Positions 51,904-60,470 of a DNA stretch of 64,000 bases are shown piece after piece. Location of the stretch: NCBI GenBank assembly GCA_910586125.1, contig CAJUHP010000005.1, forward strand, positions 55,892-119,891, read 5' to 3'. Below the pieces are notes generated by a model. That model ran no database searches, had not been told where the DNA came from, and saw nothing but the letters and a program-made list of their open reading frames with translations. The translations under genes were made by a program, and so were the position numbers. The stretch is from an uncultured Lachnospiraceae bacterium. Its GTDB lineage: Bacteria; Bacillota; Clostridia; Lachnospirales; Lachnospiraceae. The first letter of the stretch is position 1. Each line of letters opens with the position of its first letter.

Positions 51904-54336
51904 TTATCTCTTTCTCGGCTGTCTGGCTGCTTTGGTCTTCTTATCCACGATCCGCGCAATCTCATACACGTTTATTCCATGTCCCAGTAGCTGCATGATT
52001 TTCAATTCGTCCACGGCATCCGAAACCGCGTTGTGCGTCTCATGATACCTCTTGTTTTTGCTGAGCATTTTTAATATTTCTTCCACGCCATAGCCCCGTT
52101 TCAATTTTCCGGTTTTATAACAATCTGCAGAATCCGGTATCGCCGGGTTATATTGGCGGTATGCCGCCAAACGCATAATATCATACCACGCATATTCTGC
52201 ATACTCCGGCAGATGCTTCTTATCAAAAGACGCATTATAGGCAAAAAGCTTCTGTACCTGATAGGAGGCCAGCCATTGCCGGATCTCCTTTAATGCCTGC
52301 TCTCTGCCAGCAACACAGACCCCTTTTTCTTCAAGCCTCAGTTCACCAGAGAACATTCCGCCCACTTTATATTCCGGATCGATGATATAATATTTGGAAG
52401 CGACGCTTTTTTTGGTCGCGGAATCGGCAATCACGATACCGATCGACATGACCTCGTCGTTCCAGTTTGTCTCTGTGTCGATGACTGCAAATTTTTCATC
52501 TTTATCTTCTACAGTTTTCTCTTCTGCTTCCCCTGCCTCATAATATTTTTCCATCATCCCCTTGGTCACGGTTCGGGCAACGGCATTTAAAAAGGCTTTT
52601 CGATCCGGCACTTCGATTTCATAGGAGGTATTGTCCCTTGTATTCCACAGAATTCCTTTTTTCAGATTCATGGCCACCATATAGCTGGCGCACTGAAGGA
52701 AATGCTCATGCGTTAATTCGGACACAAACTTTAACTCATACACGATATCATCCTTCACGACATCGGCAAATCCTCTGGCAGAAAACTTGGCTTCTCGATT
52801 CCGCCCGTAAAAGTCAATCCGGCACGCAACCTGTGCGTTCTCGTCCGGATTCAGCCGCGTGTTCAGCCGGGCCTTTATCCGCGCGCTTTGCTCTTTGCTG
52901 ACAAACGGGGGAATGACCTGTGTGCGGTATCGTTTCTGTCTGGTATCCAGGGAAACCAAAAACAGGATTTTTTGATCCAAGGAGCTGTCCTTGACGGTCT
53001 GCGTGTACAGTACATTGAGTTCCGGATTCAAAGAAAGCTTTAATTTGATTTCTTTCTCGATCTGATAGCTGTCAAAGAAGACCGCCTCCTGATAGATTCC
53101 GATGCAGGGGGATAAATCAATTAAATCGTCTGCGCTTTTTACAGCAATCGGAGAATCGTCTTCCGGAATCAGACTACGGAGTTTCAACTGTGAAAAACAC
53201 TTCTCCACATCCTCTTTGTACTTGAACTCAAACATTTGGCTCATGTCCACATCTTCAAATTTCTGATTTATCTCCACCATGGTTGAAAGCGTTTTTTCCG
53301 ACAGCATGGCCTCGTCCGGTTTCACAAAAATAATGTGATTTTTTCCTCTGCTGGCGGCCACGCAAAAAATATTTCTCAGGATCGTATAGGACTGCTGCGG
53401 TTTTGTGATCCTGGCCTGCCAATAGCTCTCCGTAAAGTCAAAGATAACACAGATTTTCCTCTCCAGTCCTTTGCTGCTGTCATACGTGGTAAATATTGCA
53501 GAGTCTTCTTTCGGCTCTGTTTTTCCCATGGAATCATTGTCGGATATGGTTGCATACACCGTCTTCTTATTAAATTGACGGGGATATTTTTCCTCCAGCG
53601 TATTCAGGGTATCCGACATGGCCCCGGTTCGCGCCCCCAAACACAGAATATCCGCCGGCGCCTGCCCGGCCAAAAACGAAACGATCTCCCCCCTGGACAT
53701 TTCTTCGACTTTACAGTGGGGGTTCACTCCTATAATCGGTTTCTTCCACACTCTTCCCAGCATGGAAGCCAAACCTCCTGACAAGCGAAAACATTGAGTA
53801 AATCTCAGCAAAAGATGCTCTCCAAGAAATTCTTTCATAAAGGATTCCACACGCAGAGTCGTCTTATCATAAATCTTCTGTTCCATATCACCGACGGCGA
53901 TGATCTGTATCTTGGAGTTCGCGTCTTTGATTAACAAAAGCAGTTCCGCCAGCTCCTGTTCGATGTCCTGATACTCATCTATAATCAGGATATCGTAGGC
54001 TTCGACGAACGGCTTTTCCTTGATGAACGTCTGGATCAGATCTGAGATCCCAGCCGATATGCGGTTCTTTCTTAAGCCCATATAGGCAAATCCATGATAG
54101 TTTGTCACGGTGACGTTTCTCTTTTTTATCTTGGACTTTGCGTCCAGCTTCAGAAGGCGGTTGTAGGTCAAATATAGAATCTTTTTTGTGTCTGGCCATT
54201 CATTGCACAAATGTTGAATCGCCGTGGTCTTTCCGCTGCCGATGCAGGCGTCTACCAAAATATTGTTTCCCTGCAATGCCTTCTCTATGAATACTTGCTG
54301 CTCGTCTGACAGTGTAAAACGGAAAGGTATGCTCAT
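51904..54336 (-). CDS. SF1 helicase fused to RecB-type nuclease and DEDDh exonuclease
   Basis: 810 residues. A UvrD-like helicase (1 to about 345) has Walker A 'GSGKTT' (33-38), Walker B 'DEYQD' (120-124), 'TQCFRLS', 'TYDSSKGLE' and 'VAASRGK'. It is small and seems to lack the large 1B/2B insertions. A PD-(D/E)XK nuclease (about 480-600) shows Asp525, 'ELK' (534-536) and the RecB/Cas4 QxxxY motif (Gln548, Tyr552). A DnaQ-like exonuclease (about 616-785) has Asp620, Glu622, Asp705, His768 and Asp773, a full DEDDh set. All three active sites look intact. This suggests DNA end processing in repair or phage defence; no partner gene is adjacent. Confidence 0.85.
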   Translation of the reverse strand: MSIPFRFTLSDEQQVFIEKALQGNNILVDACIGSGKTTAIQHLCNEWPDTKKILYLTYNRLLKLDAKSKIKKRNVTVTNYHGFAYMGLRKNRISAGISDLIQTFIKEKPFVEAYDILIIDEYQDIEQELAELLLLIKDANSKIQIIAVGDMEQKIYDKTTLRVESFMKEFLGEHLLLRFTQCFRLSGGLASMLGRVWKKPIIGVNPHCKVEEMSRGEIVSFLAGQAPADILCLGARTGAMSDTLNTLEEKYPRQFNKKTVYATISDNDSMGKTEPKEDSAIFTTYDSSKGLERKICVIFDFTESYWQARITKPQQSYTILRNIFCVAASRGKNHIIFVKPDEAMLSEKTLSTMVEINQKFEDVDMSQMFEFKYKEDVEKCFSQLKLRSLIPEDDSPIAVKSADDLIDLSPCIGIYQEAVFFDSYQIEKEIKLKLSLNPELNVLYTQTVKDSSLDQKILFLVSLDTRQKRYRTQVIPPFVSKEQSARIKARLNTRLNPDENAQVACRIDFYGRNREAKFSARGFADVVKDDIVYELKFVSELTHEHFLQCASYMVAMNLKKGILWNTRDNTSYEIEVPDRKAFLNAVARTVTKGMMEKYYEAGEAEEKTVEDKDEKFAVIDTETNWNDEVMSIGIVIADSATKKSVASKYYIIDPEYKVGGMFSGELRLEEKGVCVAGREQALKEIRQWLASYQVQKLFAYNASFDKKHLPEYAEYAWYDIMRLAAYRQYNPAIPDSADCYKTGKLKRGYGVEEILKMLSKNKRYHETHNAVSDAVDELKIMQLLGHGINVYEIARIVDKKTKAARQPRKR

Positions 54337-54386
54337 GTGAGAGGCTTCTCCTTTTTTTATCTTTTGTTATCTGGTTGATTTATGAT

Positions 54387-54414
54387 TTTATAATCTAATG
54401 AGATATATTGTAAA
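54387..54414 (-). promoter_or_regulatory. Probable promoter of the helicase-nuclease gene
   Basis: Reverse strand TTTACA (54414-54409), a 16-bp spacer and TATAAA (54392-54387), about 50 bp before the ATG. It is not a perfect match but is the best candidate in this AT-rich gap. Confidence 0.45.
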
Positions 54415-54503
54415 GGAACGGCAGCTTTTTTTCAAGTATTATACATGGTTCTGAATGATTCTATGGTATGATCCTTTATCTAAAAGGCAGAGATTCTTAG
54501 ACT

Positions 54504-56198
54504 CTAATCTATCCCGATCTCTTCTGCCAGTTGTTCAGCGTCAAGTTTTTCTTCGGCTCTCCCGTTGTCTAACAGATAAATTCTGTCACAAGCTGAAATC
54601 GTAGAGATATCATGCGTTACAATGATACAAATATTATTTAAGGCAAGTTTATGAACCGCCGCATGGAATTTTTCAATCGAATCCGCATCGAGATTTGCTG
54701 TTGGCTCGTCAAAAATAATAACCGGCCTGTTTATATAAACAGCCCGCGCAATGGCTATTCGCTGTGCCTGCCCGCTTGATAAGGTATTGCCGCTTTCCCC
54801 TATCAATGTGTCAAATCCATCCGGTAACGATTTAATAAACTCAAGAATATTTGCATCCGACGCAGCGAGATTGATTTTTTCTATTTGCGGTTTCTGTTCT
54901 GACATCATTATGTTTTCCAGAATTGTGCCAGAAAACAAATAGTTGTCCGGCGGAACATAGGCAACTTGTTCCGTGAGCTGTTCGCCGCCTATTGTTCCCT
55001 GCTCCGTCCGTAACTCGATCGTTCCGTTTTTCGGTTCATAAAGGCCGGAAAGTAATTTTAACAATGTACTTTTACCACTCCCGCTTTGACCTACAATTCC
55101 GGTGACTTCCCCTTTAGCAAAAGTCAAATTTAGGTTGTGCAGCAGATCGCAGGACGCCTCATCATCGTATGAAAAGCTCAAATTTTTAATAACAAGTTCC
55201 TTTCCATTAACGGATGAACTTTTATGATTTTTCTTTTCACCAGGGAGTTCATATATTTGCCCGATCCGTTCAGCGGATGAAACCGCCTGGCCGACTCCGG
55301 CAATCGCTACGGGAAACTTAGCAACCGGATTTACAATATAATTCAATAACTGAACAATCATAATCAGACTGCCTACTGTAGTTTCTCCGCTCAGCACAAA
55401 ATACGCGCCAAGTCCCAGCGTGACCAGAGACATAATATTCCCGGAAAGTGCGCCCGCGAATAATGCCAACCCTTCCCACATGCCCAAAGTTATACTGCTC
55501 TTTAACTTTTTCTGATAAATAGTTTTGGATCGTTCCAAAATTTTTTCCTGCATTGCATAAGTCTTAATGAGCAGGATTCTACTCAGATTTTCTCCCAGAT
55601 AACTCCGGTTTCTTTCCTCGTTTTCTTTATCAATGGCACTCATCTTTTGGATATGGGGAGTGAGCGCTCCCATTAAAAACATCAGAAGCGGCGTCAAAGT
55701 CAATAGAAGGATCGCTATTTTCCCATTCAGAAAAAACAGTGCCGCCGCAGCAAATAAAGCAGATGCCGCACCGCCTACAATCGTGTCAATCAATGTTGGA
55801 AAACACATACTGACTGCTTGAATATCGACCGTGAGTTTTGTCAGCAGTTCGCCCGTATGCTGTTTCGATAGCGCAATCAGCCGGCGTGAAAAAATAACAT
55901 TCATCAATTCCATTCTTAAACGGCATTCCATTTTCCCATAAATCCATTTCACAAGAATAGAATGGATCATCATGACAATGCCGCCGATTATGATCGAGGC
56001 AATACTGTACAATCCCACCCGCAGCAAAGACATGTTTGATTTCCCCGTGGCAATGTCAATAAAAAGTTTCATAAAAAAAGCAAATGATAGCTGTATCATT
56101 GGCATACATAAAACAAGCATGGTGTATATAATAAGCCAAGACCGGCATCCCTTTGTTTTTTTGTAAATCCATGAAAAGCCATACCTTTTTTGTTCCAT
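54504..56198 (-). CDS. ABC exporter half-transporter (MdlB/MsbA type)
   Basis: 564 residues. A six-helix type I exporter domain (about 20-310) is fused to an ATPase (about 340-560) with 'GQSGSGKST' (Walker A), 'LSSGQAQRIAIARA' (signature) and 'VIIFDEPTANLD' (Walker B), then 'IVTHD'. It probably works as a homodimer, since only one half is encoded. It lies 78 bases after a TetR-family gene, probably in one transcript, so efflux of a toxic compound or peptide controlled by that repressor is likely. Substrate unknown. Confidence 0.88.
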   Translation of the reverse strand: MEQKRYGFSWIYKKTKGCRSWLIIYTMLVLCMPMIQLSFAFFMKLFIDIATGKSNMSLLRVGLYSIASIIIGGIVMMIHSILVKWIYGKMECRLRMELMNVIFSRRLIALSKQHTGELLTKLTVDIQAVSMCFPTLIDTIVGGAASALFAAAALFFLNGKIAILLLTLTPLLMFLMGALTPHIQKMSAIDKENEERNRSYLGENLSRILLIKTYAMQEKILERSKTIYQKKLKSSITLGMWEGLALFAGALSGNIMSLVTLGLGAYFVLSGETTVGSLIMIVQLLNYIVNPVAKFPVAIAGVGQAVSSAERIGQIYELPGEKKNHKSSSVNGKELVIKNLSFSYDDEASCDLLHNLNLTFAKGEVTGIVGQSGSGKSTLLKLLSGLYEPKNGTIELRTEQGTIGGEQLTEQVAYVPPDNYLFSGTILENIMMSEQKPQIEKINLAASDANILEFIKSLPDGFDTLIGESGNTLSSGQAQRIAIARAVYINRPVIIFDEPTANLDADSIEKFHAAVHKLALNNICIIVTHDISTISACDRIYLLDNGRAEEKLDAEQLAEEIGID

Positions 56199-56276
56199 TC
56201 CTCATCCCTCCCGTTTCACTTGTACCTTTTGTTCTGCTTCGGTTCAAATGCAAAGCGCCTATCTATAAATCTGCAA

Positions 56277-56918
56277 CTATTTAGGGGAAATCTCTTTTAT
56301 CCATTTTTCTGCCGTCGCTTTTATATCTTCCTCTTCCATAAGAGGTAATCCCATGTTAGAAAGCACCTCTATTACAAAAATAAATTTATTATGAATTTCC
56401 TCGGCAGTCGCAGGATAGATCGACGGCATAAACCAAAAGTTAATCAGTGGAAGCAGCTCCGAAAGTTCTTTTGCATATTTTGTTTGAATCGATCCATCCG
56501 CTTTCCCTTCCTCCAATAATTCCAGCCATAACGGGGTCAGTACACGCCGGTTTGCTTCAACTGCAGTCGCCAAAATCCGGGGATCTTTTAAAATGGGGAT
56601 AGCTGCCATGTTAAATTCATTTCGTTTGGTATCCGACTGGTTTAATCGGAGTAATTCACGGATTTTTTGCAATCCATTTAAGTCGGTCCGCTTTCTGATT
56701 TCATCAAAAGGATTGTTATCAAAAAACATTTTGTCGCCCAAAGCCTGCATAATTTCTTCTTTAGACTTAAAATGATGATAAATGGCACCTTTTGAAAGGC
56801 CGCTTCTTGCTATTATGTCCTGCATAGTAGTAGCGTCAAAACCTTTTTCAGCAAATAAAATCCCGCAAGCTTCCAGAATTTTGTTTCTTGACAGCAGCGA
56901 TTTTTCTCCTTGTTTCAT
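56277..56918 (-). CDS. TetR/AcrR-family repressor
   Basis: 213 residues. The N-terminal helix-turn-helix ('GFDATTMQDIIARSGLSKGA' and 'IYHHFKSKEEIMQAL') is a standard TetR DNA-binding domain. The C-terminal ligand domain (about 80-213) has no recognisable specificity. It precedes the ABC exporter gene. Its own promoter carries a palindrome just downstream of the start region, which fits autoregulation and co-regulation of the exporter. Confidence 0.9.
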   Translation of the reverse strand: MKQGEKSLLSRNKILEACGILFAEKGFDATTMQDIIARSGLSKGAIYHHFKSKEEIMQALGDKMFFDNNPFDEIRKRTDLNGLQKIRELLRLNQSDTKRNEFNMAAIPILKDPRILATAVEANRRVLTPLWLELLEEGKADGSIQTKYAKELSELLPLINFWFMPSIYPATAEEIHNKFIFVIEVLSNMGLPLMEEEDIKATAEKWIKEISPK

Positions 56919-56944
56919 TGTACTTTATTCCTTTCCTTAAAAAC

Positions 56945-56961
56945 AAACCGCGGGTCGGTTT
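56945..56961. promoter_or_regulatory. Candidate TetR operator
   Basis: AAACCG-CGGGT-CGGTTT is a perfect 6-bp inverted repeat with a 5-bp spacer. It starts nine bases downstream of the -10 of the TetR gene promoter, where a bound dimer would block transcription, and lies 26 bp before the ATG. Confidence 0.65.
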
Positions 56962-56970
56962 TTTTATTTT

Positions 56971-56999
56971 ATTATATATCATGTTGTTATCTATGTCAA
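56971..56999 (-). promoter_or_regulatory. Consensus promoter of the TetR-ABC operon
   Basis: Reverse strand TTGACA (56999-56994), a 17-bp spacer and TATAAT (56976-56971), both perfect consensus. Such a strong promoter only makes sense if it is repressed, which the adjacent operator would explain. Confidence 0.85.
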
Positions 57000-57437
57000 T
57001 AGAAAGGGGATCGATAGTTTTCATAATCAGAATGGGAACCATTTGATTTTCATGGTCTGGGATGGGCGGCTAAAATGGTCAGAGAAAAAGGGATGCAAAG
57101 CTATAGCGCTGAACTTGTTGGATGGAATTCTATCAAAGCTTTGGTGTGTTTGTCAAACTTCTTATAATGTTTCATATATTGTGTATTCCTGGTTCCATTC
57201 CCAGTAAAAGCCTGCGGTTTTGTGTTGTTAATGGTTTCTGCGCTGAATGGTTTTTGGATAAAAAATAAGACCGAGAACCTATTTTTTAGATTCCCGATCT
57301 GCGGTTGTCAGGAAATAGATTGGATCCTCCAAATACCGATGGAATCGCCCGCTCCAACCGGTCAGGATTTTCTACCCCTAATCTGAAGCAGTCAAAAATA
57401 TGCAATACAAAGTTTTTTCATTCTATTTTTCCAGTAT
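57000..57437. other. 438-bp intergenic region without a recognisable gene
   Basis: Between the TetR promoter and the LysR gene end. No reading frame with a ribosome site or family resemblance was seen on either strand. It contains one reverse-strand terminator (57269-57299). The left part (57050-57250) has short stop-broken frames and may be decayed sequence. Confidence 0.5.
57269..57299 (-). terminator. Intrinsic terminator downstream of LysR gene
   Basis: In reverse-strand RNA the arms GAUCGGGAAUCUA and UAGGUUCUCGGUC pair over 13 positions, three of them G-U, with an A-rich loop. A T-tract (TTATTTTTT) follows. The wobble pairs exist only on the reverse strand, which supports this orientation. 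It lies 139 bp beyond the LysR stop. Confidence 0.65.
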
Positions 57438-58331
57438 TTATAAGGTTTCAAGACATTCCAGCTCTTTTTTCAGCTTGTTAAGAAAAGCATTGGAAGCCCT
57501 CGAAAACACCTGATATTTTTTCCATACAATGCAGAGTCCCGCTTCCAAAACTGGAAAAAGAGGGCGAAAGCAAAGAGAACCATTATCGGAAATATTAATT
57601 ATTTTATCCAATCCAATCACATAGCCAACCCCTTTTCTGACAAACCAGGAAGCATTATAGATCAGATCGTAAGTAGCAACAATATGCAGTCTCGATATGT
57701 CTGTCTTTAACCATGAAAATATCTCGCTGTTGTTGGATGTCTGATGAGATATAATAAGCCGTTTATCCCACAGATCTTCTGCAACAATTACTTCCTTTTC
57801 TGCTAAAGGACTGTCCTTTCTCATCAAAACCCCCCATGTATCTTTAAATGGAAGTCTCATATAATCATATTTATTTACATCCACAGGCCCGACCAAAAGC
57901 CCAAAATCAATCAACCCTTTATCCAGCCGTTCCATGACACACTCGGCATCACCACTATAAATATGATAATGAACCAGAGGATGTTCCTGTTGTAAATTCC
58001 AGGCTGCTTGGGCAAAAACAGAAATACCCTCTGTCTCTCCACAGCCGATATGAACATCTCCATTGATATTTTCATTTGATGATGTCAATTCTATCTTTGT
58101 TTTTTCCATAAGGTCCACTAATTCTTCCGCACGCTTTTTCAGCAGCATCCCATCCTCTGTCAATGTAATCTTTTTACTTCCACGTATCAACAACTGTTTT
58201 CCCAATTCATCTTCCAAATCTTTTAATTGTCTTGAAAGAGGCGGCTGTGTCATATTAAGGCGCTCTGCCGCCTTTGTAATGCTCTCCTCCCTCGCAACGG
58301 CGAGGAAATATTGCAAAACCCGAATATCCAT
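57438..58331 (-). CDS. LysR-family transcriptional regulator
   Basis: 297 residues. The N-terminal winged helix ('MDIRVLQYFLAVAREESITK', 'AAERLNMTQPPLSRQLKDLE') is the LysR signature. The periplasmic-binding-like effector domain spans about 90-290. The start at 58331 follows AGGAGG at eight bases; an in-frame upstream start adds 11 non-conserved residues. It is divergent from the acetyltransferase / aldo-keto reductase / flavodoxin genes and probably controls them from the shared intergenic region. The effector is unknown. Confidence 0.9.
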   Translation of the reverse strand: MDIRVLQYFLAVAREESITKAAERLNMTQPPLSRQLKDLEDELGKQLLIRGSKKITLTEDGMLLKKRAEELVDLMEKTKIELTSSNENINGDVHIGCGETEGISVFAQAAWNLQQEHPLVHYHIYSGDAECVMERLDKGLIDFGLLVGPVDVNKYDYMRLPFKDTWGVLMRKDSPLAEKEVIVAEDLWDKRLIISHQTSNNSEIFSWLKTDISRLHIVATYDLIYNASWFVRKGVGYVIGLDKIINISDNGSLCFRPLFPVLEAGLCIVWKKYQVFSRASNAFLNKLKKELECLETL

Positions 58332-58423
58332 ATATAAATCCTCCTGTTTTATTTGCTCTTGCACATCATTATAACGCCAATTCTAATACCTTTCAAGTAT
58401 ATAAATATATTCTTCATATGTAT

Positions 58424-58452
58424 TTGATATTTATAAATGCGTCACTTATAAT
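58424..58452 (+). promoter_or_regulatory. Promoter of the acetyltransferase-AKR-flavodoxin genes
   Basis: TTGATA (58424-58429), a 17-bp spacer and TATAAT (58447-58452). It lies in the LysR divergent gap about 270 bp before the first intact gene. The long leader contains the gene remnant at 58543-58720. Confidence 0.7.
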
Positions 58453-58542
58453 ACTTTTAAAACTAAGGCAGACAAATTATTCTGACCGCCTGATTTCAAA
58501 ATGAAAAACAGAATGAAGGAGAATCTGAACAGGAGTACAACA

Positions 58543-58720
58543 ATGCCTAAAATTGCATTAGGAGCCTGACCATAGGGCACGGACACGGCTGACAGAGATC
58601 GGAAATTTGGAAACTATGCAGGAAATGATTGACAGCAGCGATGAGGAGATCAAAAAACGGAAAATCTGGGAGATGAAACCAGCATTTCTACACTTTGGGA
58701 ATGGAAAAAAGGAGATGTAG
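58543..58720 (+). pseudogene. Gene remnant in leader, possibly aldo/keto reductase start
   Basis: An ATG with a good AGGAG site opens 'MPKIALGA' and then stops at TGA (58567-58569). This octapeptide resembles the start of bacterial aldo/keto reductases. A second frame without its own start then runs to a TAG at 58718, reading 'TEIGNLETMQEMIDSSDEEI...' with coding-like composition. The likely history is a deletion joining the 5' end of one gene to the 3' end of the same or another gene. The remnant now serves as the leader of the acetyltransferase gene, whose AAAGGAG site lies inside it. Confidence 0.4.
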
Positions 58721-58723
58721 GCT

Positions 58724-59368
58724 ATGACAATAAAAGAAGTGATAGACGGTTTTCGGGAAGATGCAGGAGAAAATCTCGAGCGAAATGCGTATGCAAACGA
58801 GCTTTTTCAGGAAGCTATTCGTATTGGTATGGAGCTGAATACACAGTATCATACCCCTGAAGAAATACGGGAGATAATGGAAAGGTTAATCGGGAAAAAA
58901 ATTGACGACTCCTTTCGGATGTTCCCGCCATTTTATACCGATTTTGGAAAAAATATTACAATTGGGAAAAATGTCTTTATCAATTCCGGATGTCATTTTC
59001 AGGATCAGGGAGGAATACGGATCGGGGATGGAACGCTCATTGGTCACAATGTGGTACTGGCGACAATCAACCATGATCTTAACCCAGAAAAGAACAGAAA
59101 AAACCACTATGTTCCCATAACGATAGGCGCTCATGTATGGATAGGCTCTAATGCTACGATACTGCCTGGAGTAACCCTTGGAGACCACGCCGTTGTTGCT
59201 GCAGGAGCCGTGGTAACGAAAGATGTTCCGCCCCGAATGGTAGTAGGAGGCGTTCCTGCAAAAGTATTGAAAGAGATCCCAGAAGAAACACCGCAGGAGG
59301 GTACCTCTGCCTTTAAAGAGGAGGGACACATGAAGGGAAGGAAAAGACAATATGAAACGCCTGTTTAA
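58724..59368 (+). CDS. Maltose O-acetyltransferase-like sugar acetyltransferase
   Basis: 214 residues. An N-terminal helical Mac-type segment precedes a left-handed beta helix: 'NITIGKNVFINSGCHFQDQG', 'IGDGTLIGHNVVLATINHDL' (catalytic His), 'VWIGSNATILPGVTLGDHAV' and 'GGVPAKVLKEIP'. It is cytosolic and uses acetyl-CoA. A charged tail extends past the usual end, overlapping the next gene by 17 bp. Members of this group often sit beside oxidoreductases under LysR control, as here. The physiological acceptor is unknown. Confidence 0.87.
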   Translation: MTIKEVIDGFREDAGENLERNAYANELFQEAIRIGMELNTQYHTPEEIREIMERLIGKKIDDSFRMFPPFYTDFGKNITIGKNVFINSGCHFQDQGGIRIGDGTLIGHNVVLATINHDLNPEKNRKNHYVPITIGAHVWIGSNATILPGVTLGDHAVVAAGAVVTKDVPPRMVVGGVPAKVLKEIPEETPQEGTSAFKEEGHMKGRKRQYETPV

Positions 59369-60374
59369 TCTTATATTGTCAAGCCTGCTTATCATTTCAT
59401 TGTCAGCCTGTTGTAAGATGGGAATGGAACAATCCGGGCAGTCAGAAAACGCTGAGCCGCCAAAGCAGACAACCATCTTCCAAATGGAAGAAACGACAGA
59501 ACCAGCCACGAATCCAGAAACAACACAGGAGCAGGAGGCACATGTTTTGACAGATGATATTTCATTTAACTTTGAATCAAAAACCGTTATGCTGAACAGT
59601 GGATATGAAATGCCCATTTATGGAATTGGCACGTATAGTCTCACAGGTGAGATTTGCGTGGAATCCATCACCGCGGCACTCAACAGCGGAATACGTTTGA
59701 TAGATACCGCCTATATGTATCATAACGAGGAAAGCGTGGGCGAGGCTATCAAAAATTCCGGCATACCAAGGGAAGAAATTTTTGTTATTACGAAACTGTA
59801 TCCAAGCCAGTTTTCCAATCCAGAAGAAGCCATTGAGGATGCTCTTAACAAGTTAGACACTCCCTACATTGATATGATGCTGCTCCATCATCCGGGGACA
59901 GGTGATGTTGAGGCGTATCTTGCTATGGAGAAAGCGGTCGCGGATGGAAAAATCCGTTCTATCGGCTTATCAAACTGGTACATTGAAGAATTGGAAGAAT
60001 TTTTACCGCAGGTAAATATTACACCTGCGCTGGTTCAGAATGAGATACATCCATATTATCAGGAAAATGATGTAATCCCCTACATTCAAAGTCACGGCAT
60101 TGTAGTGCAGGGCTGGTATCCGCTGGGAGGCAGGGGCCATACAACAGAGCTGCTCGGTGACAAGGTGATTTCTGAAATTGCGGCGGCACACGGAAAGTCT
60201 TCTGTGCAGGTTATCCTTCGATGGAATTTACAAAAAGGTGTGGTCGTTATCCCCGGCTCCAGTAATCCCGACCATATTCAGGAGAACACAGAACTGTTTG
60301 ATTTTGAATTGACCGAGGATGAAATGGCGCAGATCGGTGCCCTTAACCGCGGCGAAAAGCACGACTGGTATTAA
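59352..60374 (+). CDS. Lipoprotein aldo/keto reductase
   Basis: 340 residues. Residues 1-20 are a lipoprotein signal ending 'LIISLSAC' (Cys20), followed by an acidic Ser/Thr/Glu-rich linker to about residue 75. The remainder is a complete aldo/keto reductase barrel: 'MPIYGIGTYSLTG', 'LIDTAYMYHNEESVGEA' (Asp and Tyr of the tetrad), 'VITKLYPS' (Lys), 'MMLLHHPG' (His), 'IGLSNWYIEELEE' and 'VVIPGSSNPDHI'. These enzymes reduce carbonyls with NADPH in the cytosol, so an exported, lipid-anchored form is odd. AAGGAAAA precedes the ATG. The exported flavodoxin follows. Confidence 0.88.
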   Translation: MKRLFNLILSSLLIISLSACCKMGMEQSGQSENAEPPKQTTIFQMEETTEPATNPETTQEQEAHVLTDDISFNFESKTVMLNSGYEMPIYGIGTYSLTGEICVESITAALNSGIRLIDTAYMYHNEESVGEAIKNSGIPREEIFVITKLYPSQFSNPEEAIEDALNKLDTPYIDMMLLHHPGTGDVEAYLAMEKAVADGKIRSIGLSNWYIEELEEFLPQVNITPALVQNEIHPYYQENDVIPYIQSHGIVVQGWYPLGGRGHTTELLGDKVISEIAAAHGKSSVQVILRWNLQKGVVVIPGSSNPDHIQENTELFDFELTEDEMAQIGALNRGEKHDWY

Positions 60375-60470
60375 GAAGCGCTGAACTATTCAGCGAGATA
60401 ATCCACTATTTCTAATTTTCATATATAAATTGAGAAACAGCCAACATCTGCAAAATGGGGGTAAGATTTA

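Noticed and set aside
56919..57437. Search for a small gene or RNA between TetR and LysR
   Set aside because: Apart from the promoter, operator and terminator no frame with a ribosome site, no tRNA-like fold and no repeats could be supported.
60379..60395. Hairpin CGCTGAA-cta-TTCAGCG as a terminator between the reductase and flavodoxin genes
   Set aside because: Only seven pairs and no T-tract follows, so the two genes may still share a transcript.
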